A DNA stretch of 64,000 nucleotides from Prorocentrum cordatum (lineage: Eukaryota; Sar; Dinophyceae; Prorocentrales; Prorocentraceae): the NCBI GenBank assembly GCA_963575745.1, contig CAUYUJ010016482.1:1-64000 (forward strand), in the 5' to 3' direction. Shown here one piece after another: positions 49,926-60,005 of the stretch. A program made the translations under genes and the position numbers. The stretch's first letter is position 1. Each line of letters begins with the position of its first letter. The notes beneath the pieces were generated by a model. That model saw only the letters and a program-made list of their open reading frames with translations. It searched no databases and was not told the origin of the DNA.

Positions 49926-50405
49926 CCCAACAGCAACACCACCACCAACATCAACCACACCAACAGCATCAGCAACAGCAGTGGCAACAGCACCACCGCC
50001 ACCAACAACAACACCACCGACAACATCAACAACAACATCAACCAACAACAACAAAAACAATGACAACAACATCATCAACAACACTAATGACATCAGCATC
50101 GCCAACAACAACAATTTCAAGACTGATCGCTCTTGCCTGCTCGCTTGCCACTTGGGCGGCAGTTGGCCAGCACGCGCGCTACATGAGCTACGGTCGGGTG
50201 CCAATGCCAGCAGCGCTTTAAAGAACAATGCCTCCACCTGAGGAGGAGGAGGAGGAGGAGGCGGATGGATGGATGGATGGAGGGTGGGAGAGAGAGAGGG
50301 AGGCAGGGAGGGATGGAGGGAGGGAGGGAGAGGAGGAGGAGGAGGAGGAGGAGGAGGAGGAGGAGGAGGAGGAGGAGGAGGAGGGAGAGGAGGAGGAAGA
50401 GTAAA
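49926..50405. repeat. ACA/CAC repeats, then GGA repeat
   Basis: AACAACACCACC-type triplets (49926-50110), a short unique piece (50110-50230), then GGAGGAGG with a GGAT block (50238-50398). Confidence 0.85.
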
Positions 50406-50693
50406 TGAAACACAAGACGAATTGAAGGATAAGCGCAATGATACGGACAATCTTCTTAAGCGTAGTACCAAGGAGAAGATGAATCACATTACACTTGCTA
50501 ATGCTAATGCTGCTTATGATAATAACACCTCTGATATTAACCACACTAATAGCAATACGAATGCTACTATTAATGTTACGATTTTTTTCCGAATGCTAAT
50601 ACGAATTCCATTACTATAATACGGATCGAATGATATTACCGCTCGTAATAGTTATGAGGGCACTACTTCTACAACAATTTTTAGTATTATTAT

Positions 50694-50771
<78 letters not shown>

Positions 50772-51750
50772 CACTACTACTACTACGATATACAACCATT
50801 AATACTAGTAATCGTCACATTCGTATGGCTGATAATGGTAATAGTATTGCCAGTATCGTTATCCGTAATTCTACTCATACTTCTAATACTAACAATCATG
50901 CTGGTAGGACTGCACAGAAGGAACACGACAACGAATAATAATTAGAAGAGTCGATCGTATAATCGTAACACTAATAATGAAACTGATACGTATGGTATGA
51001 TTCAAGATGACAATAACAATAGTTAAACTAATGGTAAGGATACGGATCATGATAACAACAATAATTCCCGGATAACTCCTTGGAGAGCTAAGAGGGTTTC
51101 AGATTTAGAAGCCGGCAGGCAGGGCTACGCCAGCTCCTCTCCAAGGCTCCCGGGCAGGCATCCCCGCAGCGACTTGCTTGAGGTTGCAGCGTGTTCCGGC
51201 CAGCGGTTTCCAGTTCGTTCCCAATACGCGTGCCCCGAAGCTCTCCAGAAGGTCCTTCGAAGCTCCTTCGAATCTCCTTGGGAGCTCGCTTCTTGAAGCT
51301 TGCAGGCTCCCCAGGCATGCTTTCCAGCGCCCTGGCAAGCGTCTCCCACAGAGTTTCTCCAAGCTTGCAAGCTCCCCAGAGAAGCTTTCTGGTGCCTTCG
51401 CCAGGGACCTGACAAGCGCATTTGCGATTCTGGACTGCATCGCTATCTGGATTTTGGACGCCGCAATTGGTAATAATATCTATACGAAGATTACGCTAAT
51501 GAATCATAACACGAGTACGAGTGCTAATACGTTTAATAGTCGTAAGAAAACAATAGTAATCTTAGTGCAAAGAAAGTTCCTATTACTTAGAATAACCAAA
51601 GGAATAAGACGAATCCTATTCATACTAAGACACGTATTAAGAATCATAACCATACTAACGCTATTGATAACACTTATCACACATAAGAATCGTAGGAATA
51701 CCAGTAGTAATAATAATACTAATCACGACGATAATCGTATCAGCCAGCGT
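50406..51750. repeat. AT-rich degenerate triplet DNA with a GC-rich island
   Basis: Loose TAA/AAT/ACT-type triplets run through the stretch, including a pure CTA/TAC array at 50690-50785. A block at about 51065-51440 is different: GC-rich, with repeated CTTGCAAGCTCCCCAG and CTTCGAAGCTCC motifs. It looks inserted into the AT-rich DNA, which resumes after it. Confidence 0.6.
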
Positions 51751-51821
51751 TGACTCCAAATCGTCAAGTCAAGGAATCAGAGGAATCGAACATGCTTTGG
51801 ATCCGCAACTCAGCAAGCAAT

Positions 51822-51940
51822 CGAGCGTGCAAGCAAGCGCGCAAGCAAGCAAGCAAGCGAGCGTGCAAGCGCGCAGGCAAGCGAGCAAGGAAGCAAGCAA
51901 GCAAGCACGCGCGCAAGCAAGCAAGCAAGCAAGCATACAT
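51822..51940. repeat. AAGC tetranucleotide array
   Basis: GCAAGCAAGCAAGC with GCGTGCAAGC variants. Confidence 0.9.
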
Positions 51941-52032
51941 AAGGGGGGGCATTGGAAAAGGGGGGGGGGAGGAGGGTGCCATTGGAAATAAGGGCGGGGG
52001 GGCATTTGAAAAAGGGGGTACCCAGAGGTGGT

Positions 52033-52262
52033 GCATAGGCATAGGCATAGGCATAGGCATAGGCATAGGCATAGGCATAGGCATAGGCATAGGCATAGGC
52101 ATAGGCATAGGCATAGGCATAGGCATAGGCATAGGCATAGGCATAGGCATAGGCATAGGCATAGGCATAGGCATATGCATAGGAGCGCTTAGAGGTGGTG
52201 CATAGGCATAGGCATAGGCATAGGCATAGGCATAGGCATTGGCATAGGCATAGGCATAGGCA
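52033..52262. repeat. GGCATA hexanucleotide array
   Basis: About 25 nearly perfect GGCATA units, a short break (AGAGGTGGTGCATAG at about 52190), then about 10 more. The plus frame gives Gly-Ile repeats and the minus frame Met-Pro repeats; neither is a gene. The unit does not match the plant-type telomere repeat TTTAGGG. Confidence 0.95.
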
Positions 52263-52954
52263 CAGCTATATGCGTAGGCATAGGCGTTAGGGGGGAGACA
52301 TCGGCATAAGCATAGGCATAATCATAGGAATTAGGGTGCATAGGAATTAGGGGGGCAACGGACCAATTAATAGAGAATGAGTTAGAACTCCTATACGGCA
52401 GGCCTATTTGGATACTAAGCATAGTAACAAACATAAACAGAAGAAGGAGGAGGAGGAGGCGGCGAAGGAGGAGGCGGGGGAGGCTGGAGGAGGACGAAGA
52501 GAAGGAGGGAGGGAGGGAGGCAGGGAGGGAGGACAGGTGAGCAACGCAGAGGGTCCCTCCCCGAGCCTGCCCGGCCGTGGCCCGCCCGCCAGCGGCCAAA
52601 GCCTCGAAGCCCGCGCGCCCCTGCTTCGACACGCTGCTGCAGACCCTCGGCGTGGAGGAGCCTGGCTTCTGGGGCGGCCCAGCCGACCCCCAGCCTTAAC
52701 TCGGGCACGTCCCTCTGCAGAAGAAGTCTTCAGACATGCAGTGTTCTGGTCTTTCTTCAGGAGTCCGCCTGCAGAAGGGCATGCCCGACCTGACCCTAGC
52801 AAGCCATCCCTTTCTGTGACGCCCTCCTCGTCTCGCCCTGGGCCTGACCCGCGCCCGCCGCCCCTGGCAGCGCGAAGGCGGCCGGGAGCGGCCGTCGCAG
52901 GTTTGTTTTCTTCCTCTAGTTCTGGGTCGGGGGCTGCGGCTCGCAGGCCAGAGG
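52263..52954. other. No gene supported
   Basis: Degenerate hexamer remnants to about 52340, a GGA-rich tract (52440-52540), then GC-rich DNA with open frames on both strands (52408-53082 plus, 52404-52982 minus). The composition does not favour either. Confidence 0.35.
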
Positions 52955-53046
52955 GAGGATTGCAACGAAGGATTGCAAACAAAAGACTCTCGCAATCCTT
53001 TGTTTTTTTGCAATCCTTCGTTCAAGGGAGGATTGCAATCCTTCGT
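52955..53046. repeat. Cluster of GGATTGCAA inverted repeats
   Basis: ACGAAGGATTGCAA at 52965-52978 pairs with TTGCAATCCTTCGT at 53008-53021 and again at 53033-53046. Further GGATTGCAA copies lie at 52957 and 53030. Several alternative hairpins are possible. Confidence 0.8.
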
Positions 53047-54500
53047 AAACAAAAAGCCAGTCGGACCGATTGGTCTCGTTGAGCATGGTCGGCTCTTGCT
53101 TTCTGGCTTGGCCCGGGATCATCCGGCATGCTACGGCAAGAACAAGACAAGGAAGCAAAGATGTATGTATGCGGCCGGAGGGGAGCGCGAAAGGCGAGGA
53201 TGACTTCACGGAAGGGGATGGTCTGCTAGGGGTCGGTCAGGCCGCGCCCGATGGCTGCCAGCACACGCAACGAGTCGTCATGGGCATTCCTTGTGGGCCC
53301 CCAAACGGTGTGGTGGCGTGTTCGGACATTCGGAGGTTTTCGAGGGTCGAAGTGTTCGGACGTCTTCGTCGGCTCTTGGCGTTTTTCCTAGCCTCGGGAT
53401 GCGCTCTAGCAGCTGTGCATCGCCGAAAGCGTTCCAGAGGTACCCAGATCGTCCCGAATGGCCACCAGACACCCGAGTTGTGGCCCAGAAGCCAAACATT
53501 CGTCGGAGATCTGGTGCGGGAGTCGTTTTCTCATTCCTTGTTTTGCCGATCGGCGCGGGCCCTCGCGCCCCCCCCCTCCCTCCCCCAATAGAGTAGATAT
53601 TGGCTATTTTTGGCGCCTGTTTCGAGCAGGCGGAGTCTCCCACTGTTGCAAACAGTCGCATTGAGCAGAGGTTCGGAGCCAGACCCCCCCCTCCCCCCCC
53701 CTTCCGCCCAATATCGAAACGCCGAGGAAGAAATTCACGTGAGCGAGTGGAGATTCGGGGTCATCGCGCGGTTTTGGGACTCGGGTCGTTCTGTGACGGT
53801 GCCTCGGGCGACCGGGGCCTCGAGGGTCCCCAAGAGCCGTGCGGTGGCGGGCCGGCGCTGTGAAGCCGCTGGGGCTGCCGAGGTCACCACCTGGTCGTCC
53901 TGGGGTGTCAGGGTTGGGTTTCTCGTGGAAGGTTTCTTGTGGTCGAGCTCCTGCTGTATGTGTCGTCTCCGCCCTGGATGCCTGCACTGTCTACGAGTTG
54001 CTCTACCTCGTGCTGAGCATCGGCAGCGCCCGTGGGTGCACCGACGCCGCGGCCCGGCCGCTGCCACGGCCCCCGCTGCCGCTGCTGGCCGCGCCGGCGC
54101 GCTCTGTGTGGAATTATTCCACGTCTGAGTGCCCTCCGCCTCCCCCTCCTCCGCGGCCGCCCTGTCTGTCTGCTTGCCCCTCTTCTTGCACGCAGGCCAA
54201 TTTGCCACTCGGTTGCCCCGTCGCCACACGCTGGATCGGACCGTCTCTCCCTCGCCGCCGACGAAGAACATGTTTCGTTTTTGATAATATGATGAAGCCA
54301 AAGAGCTCTCAAACTGTGGATGCGCAACTTTTTTTATGCTTGGCTCTAGCCCATGTCAAAGAGTGACTTCTAGATTCGAGCCTCGGTGGCATGAGCCATA
54401 ATTTGTCCCTGCGCCTCACTTCGCAAGGGATGCGCCCCGCCGTTGGCCCGGCCGCTCGCTGGGCCAAACTCGCCGCAGAACCAACAAGTTTTATTCCCGC
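53047..54500. other. GC-rich DNA, no gene supported
   Basis: Several overlapping open frames on both strands (53070-53591, 53839-54366 plus; 53735-54301 minus) without recognisable domains. Long C-runs occur at about 53570 and 53685. Confidence 0.35.
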
Positions 54501-54509
54501 CGCCGCCCT

Positions 54510-54730
54510 TGGAGGAGGAGGAGGAGGAGGAGGAGGAGGAGGAAAATGATGATGAGGAGGAGGGGGAGGAGGAGGAGGAGGAGGAGGAGGAGGAGGAGGA
54601 GGAGGAGGAGGAGGAGGAGGCGGGGAAGGAGGAGAGGAGGAGGAGGAGGAGGAGGAGGAGGAGGAAGAGGAGGAGGAGGAGGAGGAGGAGGAGGAGGAGG
54701 GAGGAGGAGGAGGGGGAGGAAGAGGAGGAT
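54510..54730. repeat. GGA triplet repeat
   Basis: About 220 bases of GAGGAGGAG with few breaks; poly-Glu, poly-Arg, poly-Pro and poly-Ser frames are artefacts. Confidence 0.9.
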
Positions 54731-55090
54731 AGCGCGGGCTTCGGCGGTCGAAGGTCGGGCGCCCGCCCAGCTCCCTCCCCAGTGGAGGGGCACGGCCTCG
54801 CCGAGGGGCCTCACGACGTCGAACGCCTCGCCCTCGAGGTCCCCGTCGCCAGGACCACGAGCCTCTTGAACTCCATCCCCCTGGAGTTCTCCTCGAGCGA
54901 GTGCCCATCTGGGCGCCTGGGGCCTCTTGCCTCCTGCGCGGCCGCTGTTGGGGAGCGGGGTGGCTCTTCCTGTTTATGTCGCCAGGAAACACCACTTGTG
55001 CCCCCCGCCCGCATGGGCCCGCTGCTGGAGGCCCCTCTTGAGCACGTGTCCGCCGCGTTGACGCCACTGTGCTCCTGGCCCTGCCGCTCG

Positions 55091-55293
55091 GGCCGCGAGC
55101 TGCCTGGCTCCGCCCGAACTCGGGGCCCGCTCTGGCGTGCCTCCCCGAGCCCCTCCTGAGTGATCGGCAGGGCGTTAGCTCCATCTTCGCCGCAGCGCTC
55201 CTCTCCCTGCCGCTGCCGCTGCTCTGGCCGCGAGCTGCCTGGCTCCGCCCGAACTCGGGGCCCGCTCTGGCGTGCCTCCCCGAGCCCCTCCTG
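55091..55293. repeat. 68-bp perfect tandem duplication, period 135
   Basis: 55091-55158 is identical to 55226-55293. The period of 135 is a multiple of three, so either strand keeps its frame (on the minus strand SGRHARAGPEFGRSQAARG appears twice). Whether it is coding is not clear. Confidence 0.85.
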
Positions 55294-55360
55294 TGCAGAC
55301 TGCAGGGCGCCAGCTCCTTCATCTCCGCGTCCTCGAGATCCTCGTAGGGTTCTCAGGTAA

Positions 55361-58062
55361 TTACCTAGCGTCCTCCACGTCGCTGGTTCTGACTCTCCGC
55401 GAACCTCTCCTCACGTTGGAAGAAAGTCTGAGGCCGCAGGGCCTTCGCTTCAAGCCAACTGGAACTCCCTCTCCGCCATCGAGTCGCAGAGCTCCACCAG
55501 GACTCTCAGCAGGAACATCGTCTGGCCGTTGGTTGGCGTCCGACCCGCGCAGAGGCTGCAACATTGCCTCTACTTGCGTCTGCGGTGGGGGGAGCGGAGG
55601 CTGAATCTCCTGCGTCCCCCCGCGCCCTCCAGCCCCTTCGGCCAGAAGCGCGCCTTGCCCAGGTAAGTGGTCGCGTTGGCACCCCCAGCCAGCGGGAACG
55701 GGATCCGCAACCTCCGAGGGCGTGCCCCTTGGGGAAGGGGCATCATTAAGGGCAGCATCCGCCAGCCCGCCTTCGTCAGTCGGCGTCCGTCCTTGGCTGG
55801 GAGGTGCCCTGTCGAGGGAGTGGTTGCCCAGGGAGTCCCGCTGGGTCCCGTTGTCGTCGCTCTGGCTGCCCATGGGCTGCACCTCTGGGAGATCCTCACT
55901 GCTTTCGCTCGGCGCTATCTCCTCTCGCTGGTGGGCAGCATTTCCCACGCGAGCATGCCTGCAACCTTGCCCTGCAGGACCCTGTTGCAATTCAGGCAGA
56001 TCTCCTCTTCTCAGCGCGTGTCCGAGCATGGTGTTGCTTTCTTCCCGTGCAGCTCGCAGTTGACTCTCTGTCGCACGAACCCGGTGGTGTAGAGCTGCCA
56101 TCCTGTGCTCGAACGTGTGGTTCTCCTCCTGCACCATGTCGCAATCCTTGAGAATGTCAACCTTCGTGTAGGTGCAGCTGGTGATCGTATCGGTCCTGAC
56201 TCTCTTCAATGGGGTGGTGGAGTCGATGAACTTCTGCAATGTCTTGTGCGGTCCCACTCTTTTCTGCAGATTCTGCAAGACCTCCAAGCCCTTGATTGTG
56301 GCCGCTACGCAGGGAAATGGCAGTTTGAGTCGACGTCGTTGCTGCGCCTGGGCTCCGCACCTCACGCAAACAAAGACGGTCTTGACGCTCTCGATGCTGT
56401 CTCCTATCAGTGTTCCGCACTGGTTGACCGCCACTAGCTTGTGACCTAGCGGGTTGATCTGGGAATCCCTGAGGGAGCTCGGGGTACCGCCGCACCCCGT
56501 CAGCGGGAGTGGGGCTCCTGGGACATGTAGTTGTAGGCAAACTCGGCATTGTACCCCGAGCTCACCATCTTGCCATTGGTGCCAGGTAGCCTTCCGCGTG
56601 CTGGCCGCGCGCCGATGGGCTGGGGTTCGCCTCGTCCATCTGAGCTGGTCGTCCTTGTCGAAGATCGGCGTTGCGTTCGCCGCGAGCCGTGCTACTTCGC
56701 CTACCCTGCCGACAGTTGTCTCCTTGGCTTCGATCGTATCATCATCATCAAGCCTTGGGTGCACGGATGTCGTCGTCTTAGCCCTCACATCAGCAATTGC
56801 TTTGGCATCAGTGAGACGACGCTGCCCGTAGTCCATTGCCTCGTACTCGGTGCCAGATCTGTGCGCCTTTACATGGTGGTACTGCTGGATGTGCTGGAAG
56901 CCCTCGAGCGACTGCGCGAAGCGGGCTACGCGCGCGTAGGGCGTCTTGCTGGCAAGCTGTTGCCCCTTCCCCTTGTTGCCCAGCTTGATGAGTCCAATGA
57001 AGTCGGCGTGGGCTTGGCAGGGGCGGTCGGCGATCTGGGACACAAAGGCCGCGCCGAGGTGCTCCCCCGTGGCCGAGGACTGCGGCAGAGATGCTGGGAC
57101 AGGCGCATGGGTCGAACAGAGCGGGGTGCTTGACCGCGGGTCGAGGAGGGCAGTGCTCCATGCTGCACGTTGGAACTCCTTAGCTGGCGGCTTGGTGCAG
57201 GACCCATCAATCGCAACTTCCATGCTGTCATCATCGTCGCGCAGGTAGCCCCGCGCCATTGACTCTGGCGCGGCGTAGCAGTCTATGCCTTGGCTATCCA
57301 GGATGGCGCAATTCAGCCCTGGATCCAATGGTGGGGTCGAGGAGGACTGATCGGCAAAAATCCGTTGAATGAAACCAGGATCATATCCAGGCTTGCGAAG
57401 TAGGTCCATTAAATGAGTGGGGGCCTCATCATCCTCTCGGGCTTGCAGTGCGTCAGGTCGCGTGCGTTCGAGTAGACGATGCAGGAGGGTGTCTTGCGCT
57501 CCACATCGGCATGGCCCATCCGTGCGGCACCCCGCTGGGTGAGCGCGGAGCTGCGTCCGCGTTCCGTTGCACGCCACATTCATGATGCAGAACTTCTGGC
57601 GGGCCGTGTACCTCTTGCTCTTGGGGGGAACGACGGGCTTGAGGATGTCGGAGGCCATTCGCATGCCCTCACCTAGGCCCATCTTGCTGACCAAGGTCTT
57701 CTCGTGCTGGCATTGAACGCCTTCCTGTAGAATCATGAAAATCCGCCCTGCTGTAAGTTGATCCACATGAACATCATCGCCACGGTGGTTGCGCCACATG
57801 GTGTCAGAGACTGGGCTCCAACCCGCTCTTGCAATAGACGAGCCGCTCCCTGCGGGGGGCCTCGTGTTTGCCCCCCGAGTGCCGCGTAGTCCTGGCTCTT
57901 CGACGGCTCGGCGCCTCCGCGTAGTAAGTTGTGCCAGGGGAACTGGGGCACGCGGTGGCTGAGATGCCGCTGACCAGATCATCCGTGACCATTGTAGCGC
58001 TGGTATCCTGGCGGTAGCTACTGTGGGTTCGCCGAGGAGAGCAATCTTCATGGCCGCTGCCC
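55361..58062 (-). CDS. LINE ORF2 C-terminal part: zinc motif, RNase H, Cys-rich domain
   Basis: In order: thumb-like segment (ARAGWSPVSDTMWRNH, LTAGRIFMILQEGVQ); zinc-type motif (GPCRCGAQDTLLHRLLER); RNase H (MEVAIDGSCTKPPAKEFQRA, SSATGEHLGAAFVSQIAD, CQAHADFIGLIKLGNKG, QYHHVKAHRSGTEYEA), with the Asp, Glu, Asp and His positions filled; a Cys-rich domain (QWQDGELGVQCRVCLQLHV, GHKLVAVNQCG, VFVCVRCGAQAQQRRRL); and a coiled-coil-like tail. It would remove RNA from the RNA-DNA hybrid. The start given is nominal, since the real N-terminus is lost. The stop is at 55361. Confidence 0.7.
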
Positions 58063-58080
58063 CCCCCCCCCCCCCCCCCC
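55361..58080 (-). mobile_element. 5'-truncated LINE, RNase H-bearing 3' part
   Basis: One minus-strand frame runs through the element. It begins just inside a poly-C tract (58063-58080) with sequence matching the end of a LINE reverse-transcriptase ORF. It then has a zinc-type motif, RNase H, a Cys-rich domain and a helical tail. The region upstream of 58080 on this strand belongs to the antisense of the next LINE, so the reverse transcriptase itself is absent. Loss of the 5' part is the usual outcome of target-primed reverse transcription. Confidence 0.7.
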
Positions 58081-58236
58081 ATGGCAAGGCTTGCAAAATC
58101 GCACATATTCGGTGCGTAGCGTGTGCCGACGCACTGCTGTTGCGGGCCGTTTTGGCTTCATCTTTCCGCAGTTGGAGGGGTCTCAACCATCGGTTTCGCG
58201 CCCCATCGGAGCAGTTGCCACCACGGCACGTCTGCA

Positions 58237-59559
58237 ATGGCTGGCAAAGGCGCTGGTGGCAAGTCCAAGGTTTCGTGGCGCCCATGGCACGCGAACTGGG
58301 GCTCGTATGGCGGCAAAGGCGGCGGTCCCGTTCCACCGTGGCGCGAGGCAGAGGAGTGGCCAGTCCTTCGGCCTGGCCCTCAAGCTCCTCGCGGCGATGG
58401 TGCTGGGCCTCATCCTGGCGGCAAGTGGTCGTGTGGCTCTTGTGGGTGCCGCAAGAACAAGCCGTCGTATTTCTTCTGCAAGCACTGTGGAGCTCTTCGG
58501 AACGCTCCATCAGGCTCCGCGTGGAATGGGGGCTCGGCCATGCTCTTCAAGGGTGGCGCCAAGTCTCCAGGACTACAAGGCGGCGCTGCTCAGCAGGACC
58601 CCAAGCTCGCGGAGCTGTCGGTGGAGGAGCTCGAGTCGTTCGTCAAGATGGCCGAGAAGCTGGGCTGGACCGAGGCTGCTGGCAAGGCTCGGGCCCAGCT
58701 CGCTGCTCGCCGCGCTCCTTCTGCTCCCAAGCCTGGTCCTGAGGAGCACCTGGCACGCATCCAGCGCGAGCGGGTCAAGCACGGGAATAGGATGGAGAAG
58801 GAGCTCAAGAGGATCGCCACGCTGGAGATGCAGTTGGCAGCCCAACGGGATCTGGTGCGTTCTATGGCGTGCGAGCTGGGCCAGTTGGACAGGAGCTATG
58901 AGGAGACGGCCAAGGTCGTCGCGTCATCCGCGAAGCCAGACACCGTCGAGCACACTGTCCCCACTATCCACTTGGAGGACTTGATGGCTGGACGGATTGA
59001 GGGTTTCAGCGTTGAGCTTGGTTCAGTCTTCAGTGTGGGCGACGATGACATCAGTGCTGAGGAAATGGGCGAGATCAAGAAGCGACGCGACACGCTGGTC
59101 TCGCAGTTCCACACCATGGCGAAGGAGCTGTTCTCCCAGGCGGCCAACAACGCCAAGGAGGCCAAGGAGGCTCACGCTGCCCAGACCGCGCGGCTGAAAC
59201 AGAAGCGCCGCCGCACCGCTGCTGGTGAAGCTCCTGGTGGGCCTCTCGACGGCCAAGGTGACGCCCCAACAGCGGGTGCCGCAGTGGGGGATCCTTCTGC
59301 CGCTGCCGCCGAGGCTGCGGAGCAACCTGCGTCGCCTGGAACACCCCCTGTGCCAGGGGACTCTGAAGCCATGCTCGCACGGGTCCGTGCGGAGGCTGCC
59401 AGAGTCAAGGCCGCACAGGCACCCCCCCCCTCCACACACACACACACACACAGCTACTCCGCGAGGTCGTGCCGTGTCATGTGGTACCCAGCTGTGGGGG
59501 GGATCGCCCGCCAACTGTTTCAAGCTTTAACGTTCCAAGGAGCTCTTTGGGCTCAGTAA
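58237..59559 (+). CDS. LINE ORF1: RanBP2-type zinc finger and coiled coil
   Basis: 440 residues from ATG 58237. After a Gly/Lys-rich start (MAGKGAGGKSKVSWRPWHAN) comes WSCGSCGCRKNKPSYFFCKH followed by CG, a CX2CX10CX2C zinc finger of the RanBP2 type, which usually binds RNA. A helical region follows (about 130-350; LSVEELESFVKMAEKLGW, EKELKRIATLEMQLAAQRDL, MGEIKKRRDTLVSQFHTMAK), then an Ala/Pro-rich tail. A CA dinucleotide run at 59436-59452 near the end shifts readily, so the last 35 residues are uncertain. Its role would be RNA binding and particle formation. Confidence 0.65.
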   Translation: MAGKGAGGKSKVSWRPWHANWGSYGGKGGGPVPPWREAEEWPVLRPGPQAPRGDGAGPHPGGKWSCGSCGCRKNKPSYFFCKHCGALRNAPSGSAWNGGSAMLFKGGAKSPGLQGGAAQQDPKLAELSVEELESFVKMAEKLGWTEAAGKARAQLAARRAPSAPKPGPEEHLARIQRERVKHGNRMEKELKRIATLEMQLAAQRDLVRSMACELGQLDRSYEETAKVVASSAKPDTVEHTVPTIHLEDLMAGRIEGFSVELGSVFSVGDDDISAEEMGEIKKRRDTLVSQFHTMAKELFSQAANNAKEAKEAHAAQTARLKQKRRRTAAGEAPGGPLDGQGDAPTAGAAVGDPSAAAAEAAEQPASPGTPPVPGDSEAMLARVRAEAARVKAAQAPPPSTHTHTHSYSARSCRVMWYPAVGGIARQLFQALTFQGALWAQ

Positions 59560-59659
59560 GGCCTGGTCGGGGGCCCATCTCTCGTCCCTACATTGCGCTG
59601 GACTTGTCGAAAATTGGGTCAGGACATCGCAGTGCGCTGCGAGAGCCGTGGAGGAGGGT

Positions 59660-60005
59660 CGCTCCTCTTCGGCGGAGGTTCAATCCAGGCCTTGTGTGCC
59701 CCGTCCCCTGTCGCCTGGAGCAGGGCATTACTTGTCGCTCGGTCATCCTCCTAGCCATCCCTCCGCCCTTTGCGGGGCAGCAGGTCCGATGGCCAACGGT
59801 CTGATTCCGAAGGCTTCGCTGCTGCCAAGGGAAGTCCAGTCTCAGCAGGCTAAGGGAGAGATCGACAAGCTTTTGAGCGAGGGCACTTGCCCGTTAAAGA
59901 GCGGTTCGGACACATCCAGGCTTTGTGTGCAGTCCCCATTGCCCGGAGCGGGGCAAGCTAAATCCAGGCAGCACGTCCAGTCCCCTCGGCCTGGTGAGGG
60001 GCAAC
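59660..60005 (+). repeat. Three diverged GTCCAG/GGCCTG..GGGGCAA repeats before the endonuclease
   Basis: TCCAGGCCTTGTGTGCCCCG plus CCTGGAGCAGGGCA (59684), a second copy at about 59916 and a third at about 59962 share CCAG..CCCC..GCCY GG..GGGGCAA patterns. They fall in the N-terminal region of ORF2 and encode CVQSPLPGAGQ-type text. Confidence 0.5.

Noticed and set aside
52033-52262. GGCATA hexamer array as telomeric repeat
   Set aside because: The unit is not a G-rich telomere repeat such as TTTAGGG, and the array is internal.
58140-58165. GCCGTTTTGGCTTCA before the LINE ORF1 as a leader relic
   Set aside because: About 13 scattered matches and the wrong ending; too weak beside the two clear relics. 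The AGCCATTTTGGCT string at 21211 was set aside for the same reason.
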